Shown: piece by piece, positions 1-8,319 of the stretch | How positions within the stretch are numbered: position 1 is the first letter of the stretch | Layout of the letters: the number at the start of each line of letters is the position of its first letter | Assembly (NCBI GenBank): GCA_963784995.1 | Contig: CAWATZ010000002.1 | Span: 620,001-684,000 of the forward strand | DNA: 64,000 nucleotides | Source of the DNA: CAWATZ01 sp963784995 | GTDB lineage: Bacteria > Planctomycetota > Planctomycetia > Gemmatales > Gemmataceae | Reading direction: 5' to 3' | Translations under genes and position numbers: made by a program | The notes under the pieces: model-generated | Database searches by the model: none | Seen by the model: only the letters and a program-made list of their open reading frames with translations | What the model was told of the DNA's origin: nothing

Positions 1-26
1 ATGGTCTTGTCAAGGATCGTGTTCAT
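1..26 (-). CDS. 5' end of a downstream gene of the hydrogenase-4-like operon (partial)
   Basis: An ATG on the minus strand at 26-24 opens a frame reading MNTILDKT up to the window edge. It lies 9 bases after the stop of the hyfB-like gene, the spacing expected in an operon. In hydrogenase-4 type clusters the next gene is often a NuoH/HyfC-like membrane subunit, but eight residues cannot show that. The ribosome-binding site is weak. Confidence 0.35.
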
Positions 27-35
27 CACCGTCTT

Positions 36-2040
36 CTACCGCCACAGGAGCAGGGCAATCAGGGCGACAAACAAATACAGCAGGTAGGTCTGAATGCTCC
101 CTTGCTGGAACACCCGGAACAGGCCGAACAGCCAGGCCCCGAAACGGAAGCTCGGCAGCACCGCCTCGTCCAGCACGGTATCGGGCACCTCGCTGTGGAA
201 GGTGGTCTTTTGCGGAAACAGCGGCAGGTTCTTCGGCTTGTGACTGCGCGGCCGCAGCGCCCAACCAAACAGGTCCACCAGCATCTGGGCGAACGACGAC
301 GAGGTGTACTGCATCCGCGCCGTCGGTGCCGCGTAGCCGCAGCCCCAGGTCGGTCCCTTGTCCACGACGCTGCTCCGCAGCCGCAGCCACAGCGCGAGCC
401 CTCCCAGAGCCAGACCGCCGACCAGCAGCAGACCCATGCCCGTGATCCAGCCGAGCGGCGCCAGCCGGGCAAGCTGCGTCCCCAGCGCGCTCAGGTCCGG
501 CTCCCCCGCCCAGACGGAGACGCCCCGGATGAGGGCCGGGACCACCAGGAGCGGAGCCAGCCCAATGAAAAAGCAGCACGCGACCAGGACGCCCATCGGT
601 CCCAGCATGCTCGGCGGCGACTCGTGCGCATGCTCGCTGTGGGCCGAGCGTGCCGAGCCCAGGAAGACGGCTCCATAAACCTTGACGAAGCAGGCGACGG
701 CCAGTGCCCCGATCAGGGCCAGCGCCGGGGCGGCAAATGCGGCACCGAGCAACGGCACCTCCTGGGGCTGTCTCGGAAGCAGGGTGCCGAACAGGCCCAG
801 ATAGATGAGGAACTCACTGACAAAGCCGTTCAGCGGCGGCAGCCCGCAGATGGCCACGGCGCCGACCAGGAAGCCCAGCGAGGTCCACGGCATCGCCTTG
901 CCCAGGCCGCCGAGGTGGTCGATCTCGCGGGTGTGGGTCGCATGGATGACCGAGCCGGCGCTCGAGGAACAGCAGCGCCTTGAACAGCGCATGGTTCCAG
1001 ACGTGCAGCAAGCTGCCGCCCAGTCCGAGGAGGACCCAGTCGGTGCGATGCAGGGACCGGCCGATCAGGGCCAGCCCAAGACCCATGACGATGATGCCGA
1101 CGTTCTCGATGCTGTGATAGGCCAGCAGCCGTTTCAGGTCGTGCTGGCCGATGGCGAAGGCAACGCCCAGGACGCCGGAGATCGTGCCCAGGCCCAGGAT
1201 AATGGCGCCCCAGGCCACGGGCGGCGCCGGCATCAGGGAGGTGATGCGCACCAGGCCGTAAACGCCCATCTTGAGGATGACGCCGGACAGGATCGCCGAC
1301 ACGTGACTGGGGGCGATGGCGTGCGAGCTGGGCAGCCAGACGTGCAGCGGCATGATCCCGGCCTTCAGTCCGAAGCCGATCAGAGCCAGGACGAAGATCG
1401 CCGCCGTGAGTCCGGGCGTCAGCCTGTCCGCTTCCAGCGGCACCAAGGTGTACGAGCCGCTGACCATCCGCAGCAAGGCGAACAGCGCGAACAGGCACAG
1501 GACCGACACGTGGGCCGCGACGAAGTAGAGCCAGCCGGCGTCGCGGGCCTCCTCCTTCTCTTCTTCCGTGGTCACCAGGAAGAAGGCCGACAGCGCCATG
1601 ATCTCCCAGCCGAACAGGAACAGGATGCTGTTGCGGGCAATCACCAAGAGCGCCATGCCGGCGGTCAGGCCGCCATAAAACAGACGCAGCTTCCGGCCAT
1701 TGTCCGGATGTTCCGTCTGCTTCCAGTAGCTCAGTCCGTAGACGTTGCCCAGCAGCGAGATCAGGAAGACCGGCACCAGGAAGAAAGCCGACAGACCATC
1801 CACGGCGATGCGAAACTCGGCACCGGGCAGGCACCACGGCTCAATGATCGATCGATCGTCGCCGGTAGCCCAGAACCAGCCACAGCCGGCCAGCCCAAGA
1901 CCGGCCCCCAGCACGGCCAGGAACGTGGTCAGCCACTGGCCGCCCAGCGAGTCGCGACGGAAGAACAGACCGGGCAAACCGCTGCAGGCCGCGACGATCA
2001 GTCCCCAGAGCACCAGATCGACCGGAGCGATGGCGTCCAT
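36..2040 (-). CDS. hyfB: Hydrogenase-4 subunit B / NuoL-type proton-translocating membrane protein (one frameshift)
   Basis: Multi-pass inner-membrane subunit of the NuoL/MrpA/HyfB family, expected to carry proton translocation in a hydrogenase-4 or related membrane complex. The whole reading is about 668 residues, the usual HyfB length. Typical antiporter-like segments are visible, such as KAGIMPLHVWLPSSHAIAPSH, HNALFKALLFL and AGSVIHATHTREIDHLGG. The frame breaks at about 961-966, between KALLFL and AGSVIHAT. One extra base there (four bases where one codon is expected) separates a 408-codon front part from a C-terminal part ending at 36. The motif is conserved on both sides, so a sequencing indel is likelier than decay. 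The ATG directly abuts the TAG of the upstream HTH-PTS gene, suggesting translational coupling. Confidence 0.8.
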
Positions 2041-2790
2041 CTACTGCGCCGCCTTTCCAGTAGCCCGGCCTTCCCAGGCCGGCTGGCCGGCTTGGGAAAG
2101 CCGGCCTACAGTCGGCGCCACCAGGGCCGACTCGACGCGGCGAAGCTCTTGCAAGATCCCCTCCTGGCGGGCCTCACTCAGCACCAGCTCCCGGAACCTC
2201 GGATCGTGCAAGGCGAACGACAGCCGGGAGATAGTCTGCAGATGGCTGCGAATGGTCGGGCAGATCAGCGAAAACAGCACCCGGACGGGCTGGCCGTCGA
2301 GGGCCCCGAAATCGATGGCCCGCTCCAGGTAGGCGAGGATCACCAGCGGGCTCTCGACGTGCAGGACGATGGGATTGCGGACGTGCGGCAAGGCGATGCC
2401 GCCGCCGATGCCGGTGCTGGCGGAGGCCTCGCGGGCCAGGAAGAGACGCAGCAGCACCTCGCGATCAATGCCCGGCGGCAGCGGCAGCACGCCGATCAGG
2501 GCCCGCAGCGCCTGGTCCTTGGTGGTCCCCTTGAGTGCGTGGTGGATGCCGCCGGCCTGCAGGGCTTCCGCCAGGCTGGGCACCGGCTCATCGTCGCTTT
2601 CCAGGTGGCTGAACATCTCCAGCGACACCTTGATCTGGTTGGCCGTGGCCCACTCCAGCAGTTCGGAGCGGTTGAAATGGAACTGGCCATTGACGTTGTG
2701 GGCCGGCAGGCCCCGCTGCTTGATCCACCGAGTTACCGTGGCTTGCGAAACGTTGAGGAATTGACTCACCTCGCGGACTGTCAATTGCAT
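2041..2790 (-). CDS. HTH (excisionase/MerR-like) plus PTS EIIA domain regulator
   Basis: About 249 residues. The N-terminus is a small DNA-binding helix-turn-helix of the excisionase type (LTVREVSQFLNVSQATVTRW, residues 3-22). After a linker comes a PTS fructose/nitrogen-type IIA domain; the phosphorylatable histidine lies in the stretch GGGIALPHVRNP. It probably senses phosphate flow from EI/HPr and regulates transcription. I chose ATG 2790 because a strong AGGAGAAGG site sits just upstream; the frame stays open further upstream to 2913. The gene ends on TAG immediately before the ATG of the hyfB-like gene, so the two are probably co-translated. The last ~20 residues are encoded by a REP-like palindromic repeat and are probably not part of the fold. 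Confidence 0.75.
   Translation of the reverse strand: MQLTVREVSQFLNVSQATVTRWIKQRGLPAHNVNGQFHFNRSELLEWATANQIKVSLEMFSHLESDDEPVPSLAEALQAGGIHHALKGTTKDQALRALIGVLPLPPGIDREVLLRLFLAREASASTGIGGGIALPHVRNPIVLHVESPLVILAYLERAIDFGALDGQPVRVLFSLICPTIRSHLQTISRLSFALHDPRFRELVLSEARQEGILQELRRVESALVAPTVGRLSQAGQPAWEGRATGKAAQ
2057..2112. repeat. REP-like nested palindrome inside the 3' end of the HTH-PTS gene
   Basis: Two facing GC-rich hairpins. The outer arms are AGTAGCCCGGCC and GGCCGGCCTACAGT-like; the inner copies are CCCAGGCCGGC and GCCGGCTTGGG. The architecture resembles the dispersed repeats at 10241-10373 and 35833-35908. It is read in frame as the last residues of the regulator. Confidence 0.6.
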
Positions 2791-2826
2791 CGACCTTCTC
2801 CTGGCCCTCACCGCGACTGGGCTGGT

Positions 2827-2878
2827 AACGATTGATCGTTTCGCGCTCAGCCGGGCGAGCGCGAAACGATCAATCGTT
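2827..2878. repeat. Perfect 22-bp inverted repeat with 8-nt loop
   Basis: The left arm at 2827-2848 begins AACGATTGATCG. The right arm at 2857-2878 is its exact reverse complement. The loop is AGCCGGGC. It lies between two minus-strand genes, upstream of the HTH-PTS start and after the stop of the next gene. There is no T-tract, so it is not a classical intrinsic terminator. It could be a terminator-like stem, an operator for the adjacent HTH regulator, or an mRNA processing stem. Confidence 0.75.
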
Positions 2879-2917
2879 CGGACCTGGGTATTGTAGGAAA
2901 GCACGTGCGACACGTCT

Positions 2918-4044
2918 TCAATTCATCGGCATTGCCCAGCGCTGCAGATCGCTCCGCTGCTGCATCTGGTCGCGGAAATGCGAGTTGCCGTTGCGGGCGT
3001 CGAAGCGTTCGGCCAGGTCGCGCGCCTCCCGACCCAGCCAGTCGCGCAGGGCGGCAACGGCATAATGGCCGCCCTGGTGAGCCACCGGCACGTGATCCGG
3101 CAGGCGCAGGACGAGGTCCTCCTTGCCGGCCGCGATCAGCCGATCGAAAAGCACGATCGCGTCCAGGGTGAAATGCAGGCGCGTGAGCGGGTCGGTGAAC
3201 GGCTGGATGGCCCGCTGGCACTCCGCATACAGGCGGACCGCCGAAGGACCGCCGGGATAAACCCGGCGGCTCATCGGGTCGCCGGTCAGGGCCGAGAACT
3301 TGATCAGCTCGCCGAACCACCAGTAATAGCAGCGCTCGGGGTGGTACGACCGCTTGCAGCGGCTGTGCAGCCGGGTCGCCTGCTCCAGCTGGCCGCGGCG
3401 CAGCAGGGGCAGCAGCAAGTAAGCGCAAATCTGGTCGGACTTGCCGCGCTCGAAGCAGCGGTCTTCGAGGAAGGGTTTGGCGAGCCGCAGGGCCTGCTCC
3501 TCGTTGCCGACGAACAGCTCTGCTTCCAGCTCTTCCGCCAGGTCCCAGAAGTGACCGGGACTCAGGGCGTCGGGCGGGTACTTCCGGATCTCCTGGTTGG
3601 CCGTGCGGGCCAGCTCCAGGTCGCCCAGGTCAGCCGCGATGGAGCGCTGGGTGTACCAGACCTGGCGGCGCGAGAAGCCGGCCGCCTCCAGCCGGCGCCG
3701 AAGTCGGCGAGCATGTCATCCAGGGTGGCCCGGCTGATGTCGGGGATGTTCGACAGCTGGCCGATGACCCAGTGCTGTTCGGTCAGCAGGTTCCGGCCGG
3801 CGAAGAGCCTCGGCTCGCGATCGTACTGGGCCAGGCTCCAGACGAACGCGGCCGCCAGGACGTCGCCGCGGAGCAGGGTGCGCGCGGTCCACATCAGTGG
3901 CTGGCGTGCCGCGATGCCCAGCGCCACGTCCTGGTGCAGGTCGGCCAGGCGGACCGCCTCTTCCAGGAGGGCCAGCTTGGCCGAGGACTCGGGCAACCGA
4001 TTGGCTTCCTCCAGCAGTTCGCGGATGGCGGCGTGATCGTGCAT
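2918..4044 (-). CDS. Unknown alpha-helical (TPR-like) protein, frameshifted
   Basis: About 375 residues once a break near 3698 is bridged. The front part reads MHDHAAIRELLEEANRL from ATG 4044 (GAGGAAA site upstream). The rest continues RRLEAAGFSRRQVWYTQRS to the stop at 2918. At the break GGCGC stands where GGCCGC would keep the frame, that is, one missing C in a short run. The sequence is rich in helical A/L/E/R pairs with W and Y at intervals, as in TPR-type scaffold proteins, but no catalytic motif is visible. I cannot name a family. Confidence 0.6.
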
Positions 4045-4171
4045 GGCTGTTTCCTCGGGCAATCTCTGAAGTCAGAGTAGGGAACCGCGGGACGGAACGC
4101 CAGATTTCCAGAAGAGTCTCCTCTCCGAATGCTGGATCTGATCGATGCGCGACTGACTCCGCGAGACAATC

Positions 4172-4390
4172 ATGGCAACCCCATTCTGGCAAAAGATCCA
4201 GCAGCAAAAACGCCGCAAACGGCGCAGCAGCCGGAAGCCCTCCCCGCTCTCGGTGGAGCAAATGCTGGTCTGGGCCGACGTCTACCGGCAGCGCACCGGC
4301 TCCTGGCAACGGAACGTCGGGGCCGCTCCCGAACCCAGTTCTTGCTCAAACACCAAAGTGGGACAAGCGGAACGCTCTGAATACACTTGA
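4172..4390 (+). CDS. Small planctomycete 'EQxLxWAD' protein, apparently truncated
   Basis: About 72 residues. After a basic N-terminus (KIQQQKRRKRRSSRK) it has LSVEQMLVWADVYRQRTGSW. This matches a motif I associate with short planctomycete proteins (L-x-EQ-x-L-x-WAD...RTG-W). Those proteins usually continue with a Gly/Pro-rich segment and a second 'LRxGxRGLPGGxSL'-type motif, which is absent here; the tail (PSSCSNTKVGQ...) looks unrelated. It is therefore probably a decayed or truncated member. Function unknown. Confidence 0.45.
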   Translation: MATPFWQKIQQQKRRKRRSSRKPSPLSVEQMLVWADVYRQRTGSWQRNVGAAPEPSSCSNTKVGQAERSEYT

Positions 4391-4391
4391 T
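4376..4391 (+). promoter_or_regulatory. Copy 1 of a 16-nt upstream motif (TCTGAATACACTTGAT)
   Basis: The same 16 bases occur again at 6149-6164. This copy is 63 bases before the ATG of the DUF1080 gene, and the other is 88 bases before the S9 peptidase. Both lie in short non-coding leaders on the same strand, so a shared promoter or regulator site is plausible. Confidence 0.4.
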
Positions 4392-4454
4392 AGGAGTTCG
4401 CGAAGGCCCGACTCACGGAACGTCGCCTGGCAATCCCACAAGGAGAACGCAATC

Positions 4455-5186
4455 ATGAACCGCTTCCTTCCCATCGCCTCCCTTTCGCTCTTCCTGGCCC
4501 TGGTCGTTTCCGTCCGAGCGGCGGACACCCAGGACAGGGCCGGCCCCAGCGACAACAAGCCGCCGGAGGGGTTCACCGCCCTGTTCAACGGCAAGGACCT
4601 GACCAACTGGAAGGGCGTGGTCACCATGAAGGAACGGGCCACCAAGAAGCCCGAGGAGCTGGCGGAGCTTCAGAAGAAAAGCAACGACAAGATCCAGGGC
4701 CACTGGACGGTCAAGGACGGCATCCTGACCTACGACGGCAAGGGCACCAGTTTGCAGACGGTCAAGGACTACGGTAATTTCGAGCTGCTGATCGACTGGA
4801 AGATCGCGGCGGAGGGCGACAGCGGCATCTACCTGCGCGGCCAGCCGCAGGTGCAGATCTGGGATTCCGACCGGACCTCGGGCGCCAAGGGCGCGGACAA
4901 GGGTTCCGGCTCGGGTGGCCTGTGGAACAACCCGAAAGACAGCAAGGGCAAGATGCCGCTGAAGAAGGCGGACAAACCGGTCGGCGAGTGGAACCACTTC
5001 CGGATCCTCATGAAGGGCGACAAGGTCACGGTCTACCTCAACGGCGAACTGGTGGTGGACGATGCGCCGCTGGCCAACTACTGGGACAAGGGCAAGCCGC
5101 TGCCCGCCACGGGGCCGATCGAGCTGCAGCACCACAACGATCCGCTGTGGTTCAAGAACATTTACGTCCGTGAGCTGAAGGACTGA
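4455..5186 (+). CDS. Secreted DUF1080 (3-keto-disaccharide hydrolase-type) protein
   Basis: 243 residues with a Sec signal peptide (MNRFLPIASLSLFLALVVSVRA, cleavage after ..VRAAD). A single DUF1080 concanavalin-like domain follows: GFTALFNGKDLTNWKG, YGNFELLIDWKI, DSGIYLRG, VQIWDSD, GEWNHFRI, TVYLNGELVVDD and PIELQHHNDPLWFKNIYVREL. This family is greatly expanded in planctomycetes and includes enzymes acting on 3-keto-glycosides; it is probably periplasmic. An AAGGAGAACGC site precedes the ATG. The full-length domain is intact. Confidence 0.9.
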   Translation: MNRFLPIASLSLFLALVVSVRAADTQDRAGPSDNKPPEGFTALFNGKDLTNWKGVVTMKERATKKPEELAELQKKSNDKIQGHWTVKDGILTYDGKGTSLQTVKDYGNFELLIDWKIAAEGDSGIYLRGQPQVQIWDSDRTSGAKGADKGSGSGGLWNNPKDSKGKMPLKKADKPVGEWNHFRILMKGDKVTVYLNGELVVDDAPLANYWDKGKPLPATGPIELQHHNDPLWFKNIYVRELKD

Positions 5187-5222
5187 TTTTGTTCCCACTG
5201 GCTTCGGACCTGGAGGCGTCGC

Positions 5223-5792
5223 GTGTGGAGGTTCCTTCGGACTCTGTTCGGCGCGACGCCTCCGGGCCCGAAGCGCGTCCACAAACCCCCCGCCGAGTTC
5301 GGACAGGCTGCGGCCCCCGACTGGCTGCTGGAGTGGAAGGGTGCGGTGCTGCCGCACGGAGGCAGCTTCCGCGGTCGGCTGTTGCTGCGGGAAGGGGTTC
5401 CTCCGCTGGCCCAGGTCGAGTACCCGGTCAGTCGCACCCGGCCGGCGCCGCCGAGGGAGGTTCCGCTGTCCACGACCGCCGAGACCCGCTTGCGCCTGGT
5501 CCTCCTGGAAGCGTTTCCCGAGCGCTTGCTGAGCGTCGAGGAAGGGTGCCGGGACGGCATCCCCATTGCGGTGGTCGTTCACCGCCAGGAGCCGCACCAG
5601 GGCGTCCGGGCCTGGTGCAACCTGTGCGATGCCCTCGGCCTGATCGAGCAAGGGCACAGTTCCCAAGCACGGTCGTTCGCCGAATTGATCGACCGCGCGT
5701 TCGAGCCAGGCAGGACCCTGGCCCCGGTGTACCGCCTTGGGCTGGTGCTGTTCGAGGCGTCGATAGTGGATAGCCAGGAGAATCACACGTGA
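5223..5792 (+). CDS. Conserved hypothetical protein (189 aa)
   Basis: It starts with GTG (MWRFLRTLFG). A hydrophobic, basic start is followed by a globular part (WLLEWKGAVLPHGGSFRGRLLLREG, ETRLRLVLLEAFPERLLSVEE). No recognised domain. Its TGA overlaps the GTG of the DUF433-like gene (GTGA), so the two form a translationally coupled pair downstream of the DUF1080 gene. Confidence 0.6.
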   Translation: MWRFLRTLFGATPPGPKRVHKPPAEFGQAAAPDWLLEWKGAVLPHGGSFRGRLLLREGVPPLAQVEYPVSRTRPAPPREVPLSTTAETRLRLVLLEAFPERLLSVEEGCRDGIPIAVVVHRQEPHQGVRAWCNLCDALGLIEQGHSSQARSFAELIDRAFEPGRTLAPVYRLGLVLFEASIVDSQENHT

Positions 5793-6108
5793 CTCTGCCT
5801 GATTTCTTGCGCTTCGACGGCCGTGGGGAAATCTTCCTGACTGGCCACCGGATCACGCTGTATCACGTCATTAAAGATTACCAGGACGGCCATGTTGCGG
5901 AGACGCTTGCGGCCGCCTATCCCTCGGCGCCCAGGCCCTGATTCACAAGGTCATCGCGTTTTACCTGGAGAACCAGGCGGAAGTCGAGCAGTACCTGAAG
6001 GGCACGCAGGCGGAAATCGAGCGTCAGGCGGCTCTCCCCCAGCGAGGGCCAAGCCTGGCGGAACTGACACGGCGTCTGGAGGCCAAGCGGCAACCGGAGA
6101 GCGCCTGA
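5789..6108 (+). CDS. DUF433-family antitoxin-like protein, frameshifted
   Basis: About 106 residues when a break near 5921 is bridged. The front half reads TLPDFLRFDGRGEIFLTGHR then ITLYHVIKDYQDGHV; the second half, in another frame, reads LGAQALIHKVIAFYLENQAEV. Together they match the DUF433 pattern (G-x-RI-x-L..., then an 'A-I-AFYL' helix), a small VapB-like DNA-binding fold. DUF433 genes usually precede a PIN-like DUF5615 toxin. Only a 14-codon GTG frame follows here before a stop, so any partner is missing. Confidence 0.6.
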
Positions 6109-6148
6109 GCCGTGGACGTCCGGCAACCCAGCGGTCGAACCGGACCGA

Positions 6149-6164
6149 TCTGAATACACTTGAT
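6149..6164 (+). promoter_or_regulatory. Copy 2 of the 16-nt upstream motif
   Basis: Identical to 4376-4391 and located 88 bases before the S9 peptidase start. See the first copy for interpretation. Confidence 0.4.
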
Positions 6165-6252
6165 CATATCCGGATCGGCTTGAGTTCTCTGCCAGTGATC
6201 GCAATTCGCTCCCCGAAGGCCGGTCCCGCATTCTCGGTGAAAGGATTACCGC

Positions 6253-8091
6253 ATGGCTACCCGCTTCGACATCGATCGCTTCCTCAACATCCGCTCGGCC
6301 TCGGCTCCGACCTTCTCGCCTGATGGCCGGTTTGTCGCCTTCCTGAGCAACGTCACGGGCGTCTCCCAGGTCTGGCAGGTGCCGGTCGAGGGCGGCTGGC
6401 CGGTGCAGCTGACCTTCACCCGCGAGCCGGTGCGCAGCGTCCATTACAACCCGGTCCGGCACCAGCTGATCTACAGCATGGACACCGGCGGCAACGAGCG
6501 CACCCAGCTGTACTGGCTCCGCGGCCTGGGCCGATCCGACCACGGCCTCGGCGAGGGCTGGACCAGCATCGATCTGAGCAAGGCCCCGAAGGCCATCCAC
6601 ACCTTCGGCGGCTGGAGCCCGGACGGCGAGGCGTTCGCGTTCACCAGCAACCGGGAAGACCCCAGCCGCTTCGACATTTACGTCCAGAAGCTGGACGGCA
6701 CCGCGGCCCGGCTGCTGGCGAAAGGCCCCGGCGGCTCCTACCATGCAGTCAGCTGGTCGCCCGACGGCAAGGGCCTGCTGGTACGGCGGGCCGAATCCAA
6801 TTTCAACCAGGACCTGTACGTCCTCGACGTGGCCAGCGGGCAGAGCCGGCACCTGACGCCGCACAAGGGGGACGCTCAGTACCACCATCCCCGCTGGTCG
6901 GCGGACAGCCAGAAGATCTACTGCACCAGCACGGCGGAGGACCACGACCTGGCTGGCCTGGCGGTGATTGAGGTCGCGTCCGGAAAGCTGGCCTACCTGC
7001 TGACGCCGGACCATGAGGTCGAGTCGGTCGCTGTCTCGCCCTTTGGGAAGAAAGACAAGTTGTCCGTCCTCCTGAACGTCGAGGGCAGGTCCGAGCTGCG
7101 GCTGAACGGCCAGAAGCCCAAGGACGCGGTGAAGCTCCCCGGATTGGGCGTGGTCGATCAGGTGGAGTTTTCCCCGGACGGGCTGGGCCTGGCCGTGGTC
7201 TTCAGCGGCCCGCGCTTCAACTCCGACGTCTGGATCATGCGGCCGGAACTGCACGACGGCAAGATCCGGCAGCTGACCTTCTCCAGCCGGGCGGGGCTGC
7301 CCTTCTCGGAGTTTGTTGAGCCGGAGCTGATCAAGTACAAGACCTTCGATGGGCGAATGATCCCCGCCTGGTTCTATCCGCCGACCATGCCGCCCAAGGA
7401 CGGCCGATTGCCGCCGGTGATCGTCTATCCGCACGGCGGACCGGAGAGCCAGACGCGGGCCGGGTTCAACTCGCTTATCCAGTATTTCTGCCAGGCCGGC
7501 TATGGCGTCCTCGCTCCCAACGTCCGCGGCTCCAGCGGCTACGGCACCGCTTACATGAACCTCGACAACACCACCAAACGGATGGATTCGGTCGCCGACC
7601 TCGCTCACGCCGCCTACTGGCTGCGCGACCAGAAGAAGGCCGATCCCAAGCGGCTGGCCGTCTACGGCGGCAGCTATGGCGGCTTCATGGTGCTGGCCCA
7701 GGTGACGCACTATCCCGATCTGTGGGCGGCGGGGATCGACGTGGTCGGCATCTGCAACTTCGTCACCTTCCTGGAGAAGACGGGGGCCTATCGCCGGGCC
7801 TACCGCGAGGCGGAGTACGGCAACCTGCGCGAGCATCGGGAGTTCTTCGAGAAGATCAGTCCGATCAAGCACGTGGACAAGATCCGCTGCCCGATGATGG
7901 TCATCCACGGGGCCAACGACCCGCGCGTGCCGATCGAGGAGGCGGAGCAGATCGTCGCGGCCCTGAAGAAGCGCAACGTCCCGGTGGAGTATCTCCGCTA
8001 CGAGGACGAGGGCCACGGGCTGGCCAAGCTGAAGAACCGGCTGGACGCCTATCCCAAGATGGTGGCGTTTCTGGATCGGTACTTGAAGTAA
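6253..8091 (+). CDS. S9 family serine peptidase (prolyl oligopeptidase / acylaminoacyl-peptidase type)
   Basis: 612 residues. The N-terminal part is a beta-propeller with TolB-like repeats (SPDGRFVAFLSN, WSPDGEAFAFTSN, WSPDGKGLLV, FSPDGLGLAVVF). The C-terminal alpha/beta hydrolase begins near residue 370. The catalytic triad can be placed: Ser474 in GGSYGGFM, Asp556 in GANDPRVP and His588 in EGHGL. The oxyanion region YPHGGPESQ is present. No signal peptide, so the enzyme is likely cytoplasmic, cleaving short peptides. Full length and intact. Confidence 0.92.
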   Translation: MATRFDIDRFLNIRSASAPTFSPDGRFVAFLSNVTGVSQVWQVPVEGGWPVQLTFTREPVRSVHYNPVRHQLIYSMDTGGNERTQLYWLRGLGRSDHGLGEGWTSIDLSKAPKAIHTFGGWSPDGEAFAFTSNREDPSRFDIYVQKLDGTAARLLAKGPGGSYHAVSWSPDGKGLLVRRAESNFNQDLYVLDVASGQSRHLTPHKGDAQYHHPRWSADSQKIYCTSTAEDHDLAGLAVIEVASGKLAYLLTPDHEVESVAVSPFGKKDKLSVLLNVEGRSELRLNGQKPKDAVKLPGLGVVDQVEFSPDGLGLAVVFSGPRFNSDVWIMRPELHDGKIRQLTFSSRAGLPFSEFVEPELIKYKTFDGRMIPAWFYPPTMPPKDGRLPPVIVYPHGGPESQTRAGFNSLIQYFCQAGYGVLAPNVRGSSGYGTAYMNLDNTTKRMDSVADLAHAAYWLRDQKKADPKRLAVYGGSYGGFMVLAQVTHYPDLWAAGIDVVGICNFVTFLEKTGAYRRAYREAEYGNLREHREFFEKISPIKHVDKIRCPMMVIHGANDPRVPIEEAEQIVAALKKRNVPVEYLRYEDEGHGLAKLKNRLDAYPKMVAFLDRYLK

Positions 8092-8319
8092 GCAGCGTTT
8101 CTCTCCCTTGATCGTCTTTTCGTCGTGGAAAGAGAACGGCGGGACCGTTGCGCTTTGCTCACGACTGAAGAAAAGCGAACGATCGCGCAAGGAAAGGCAA
8201 GATTCCGCGTATCACGAGTTATTCGCGGGGCGGGACGTCAGCTGCCCGCATCAGTTCACGGAAACGTGAGTCAAGCAGGGCGACCGCTGGCTTGCGGTCG
8301 CGAAGGCCAAAGAGACACA

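Noticed and set aside
102..983. Long plus-strand frames across the hyfB-like gene
   Set aside because: They are Gln/Arg-rich antisense shadows; the minus strand carries conserved membrane-protein motifs.
805..2835. 676-codon plus-strand frame
   Set aside because: Antisense to hyfB and the HTH-PTS gene; low-complexity composition and no ribosome site.
5917..8190. 757-codon minus-strand frame opposite the S9 peptidase
   Set aside because: Typical high-GC shadow; the plus strand has an intact catalytic triad.
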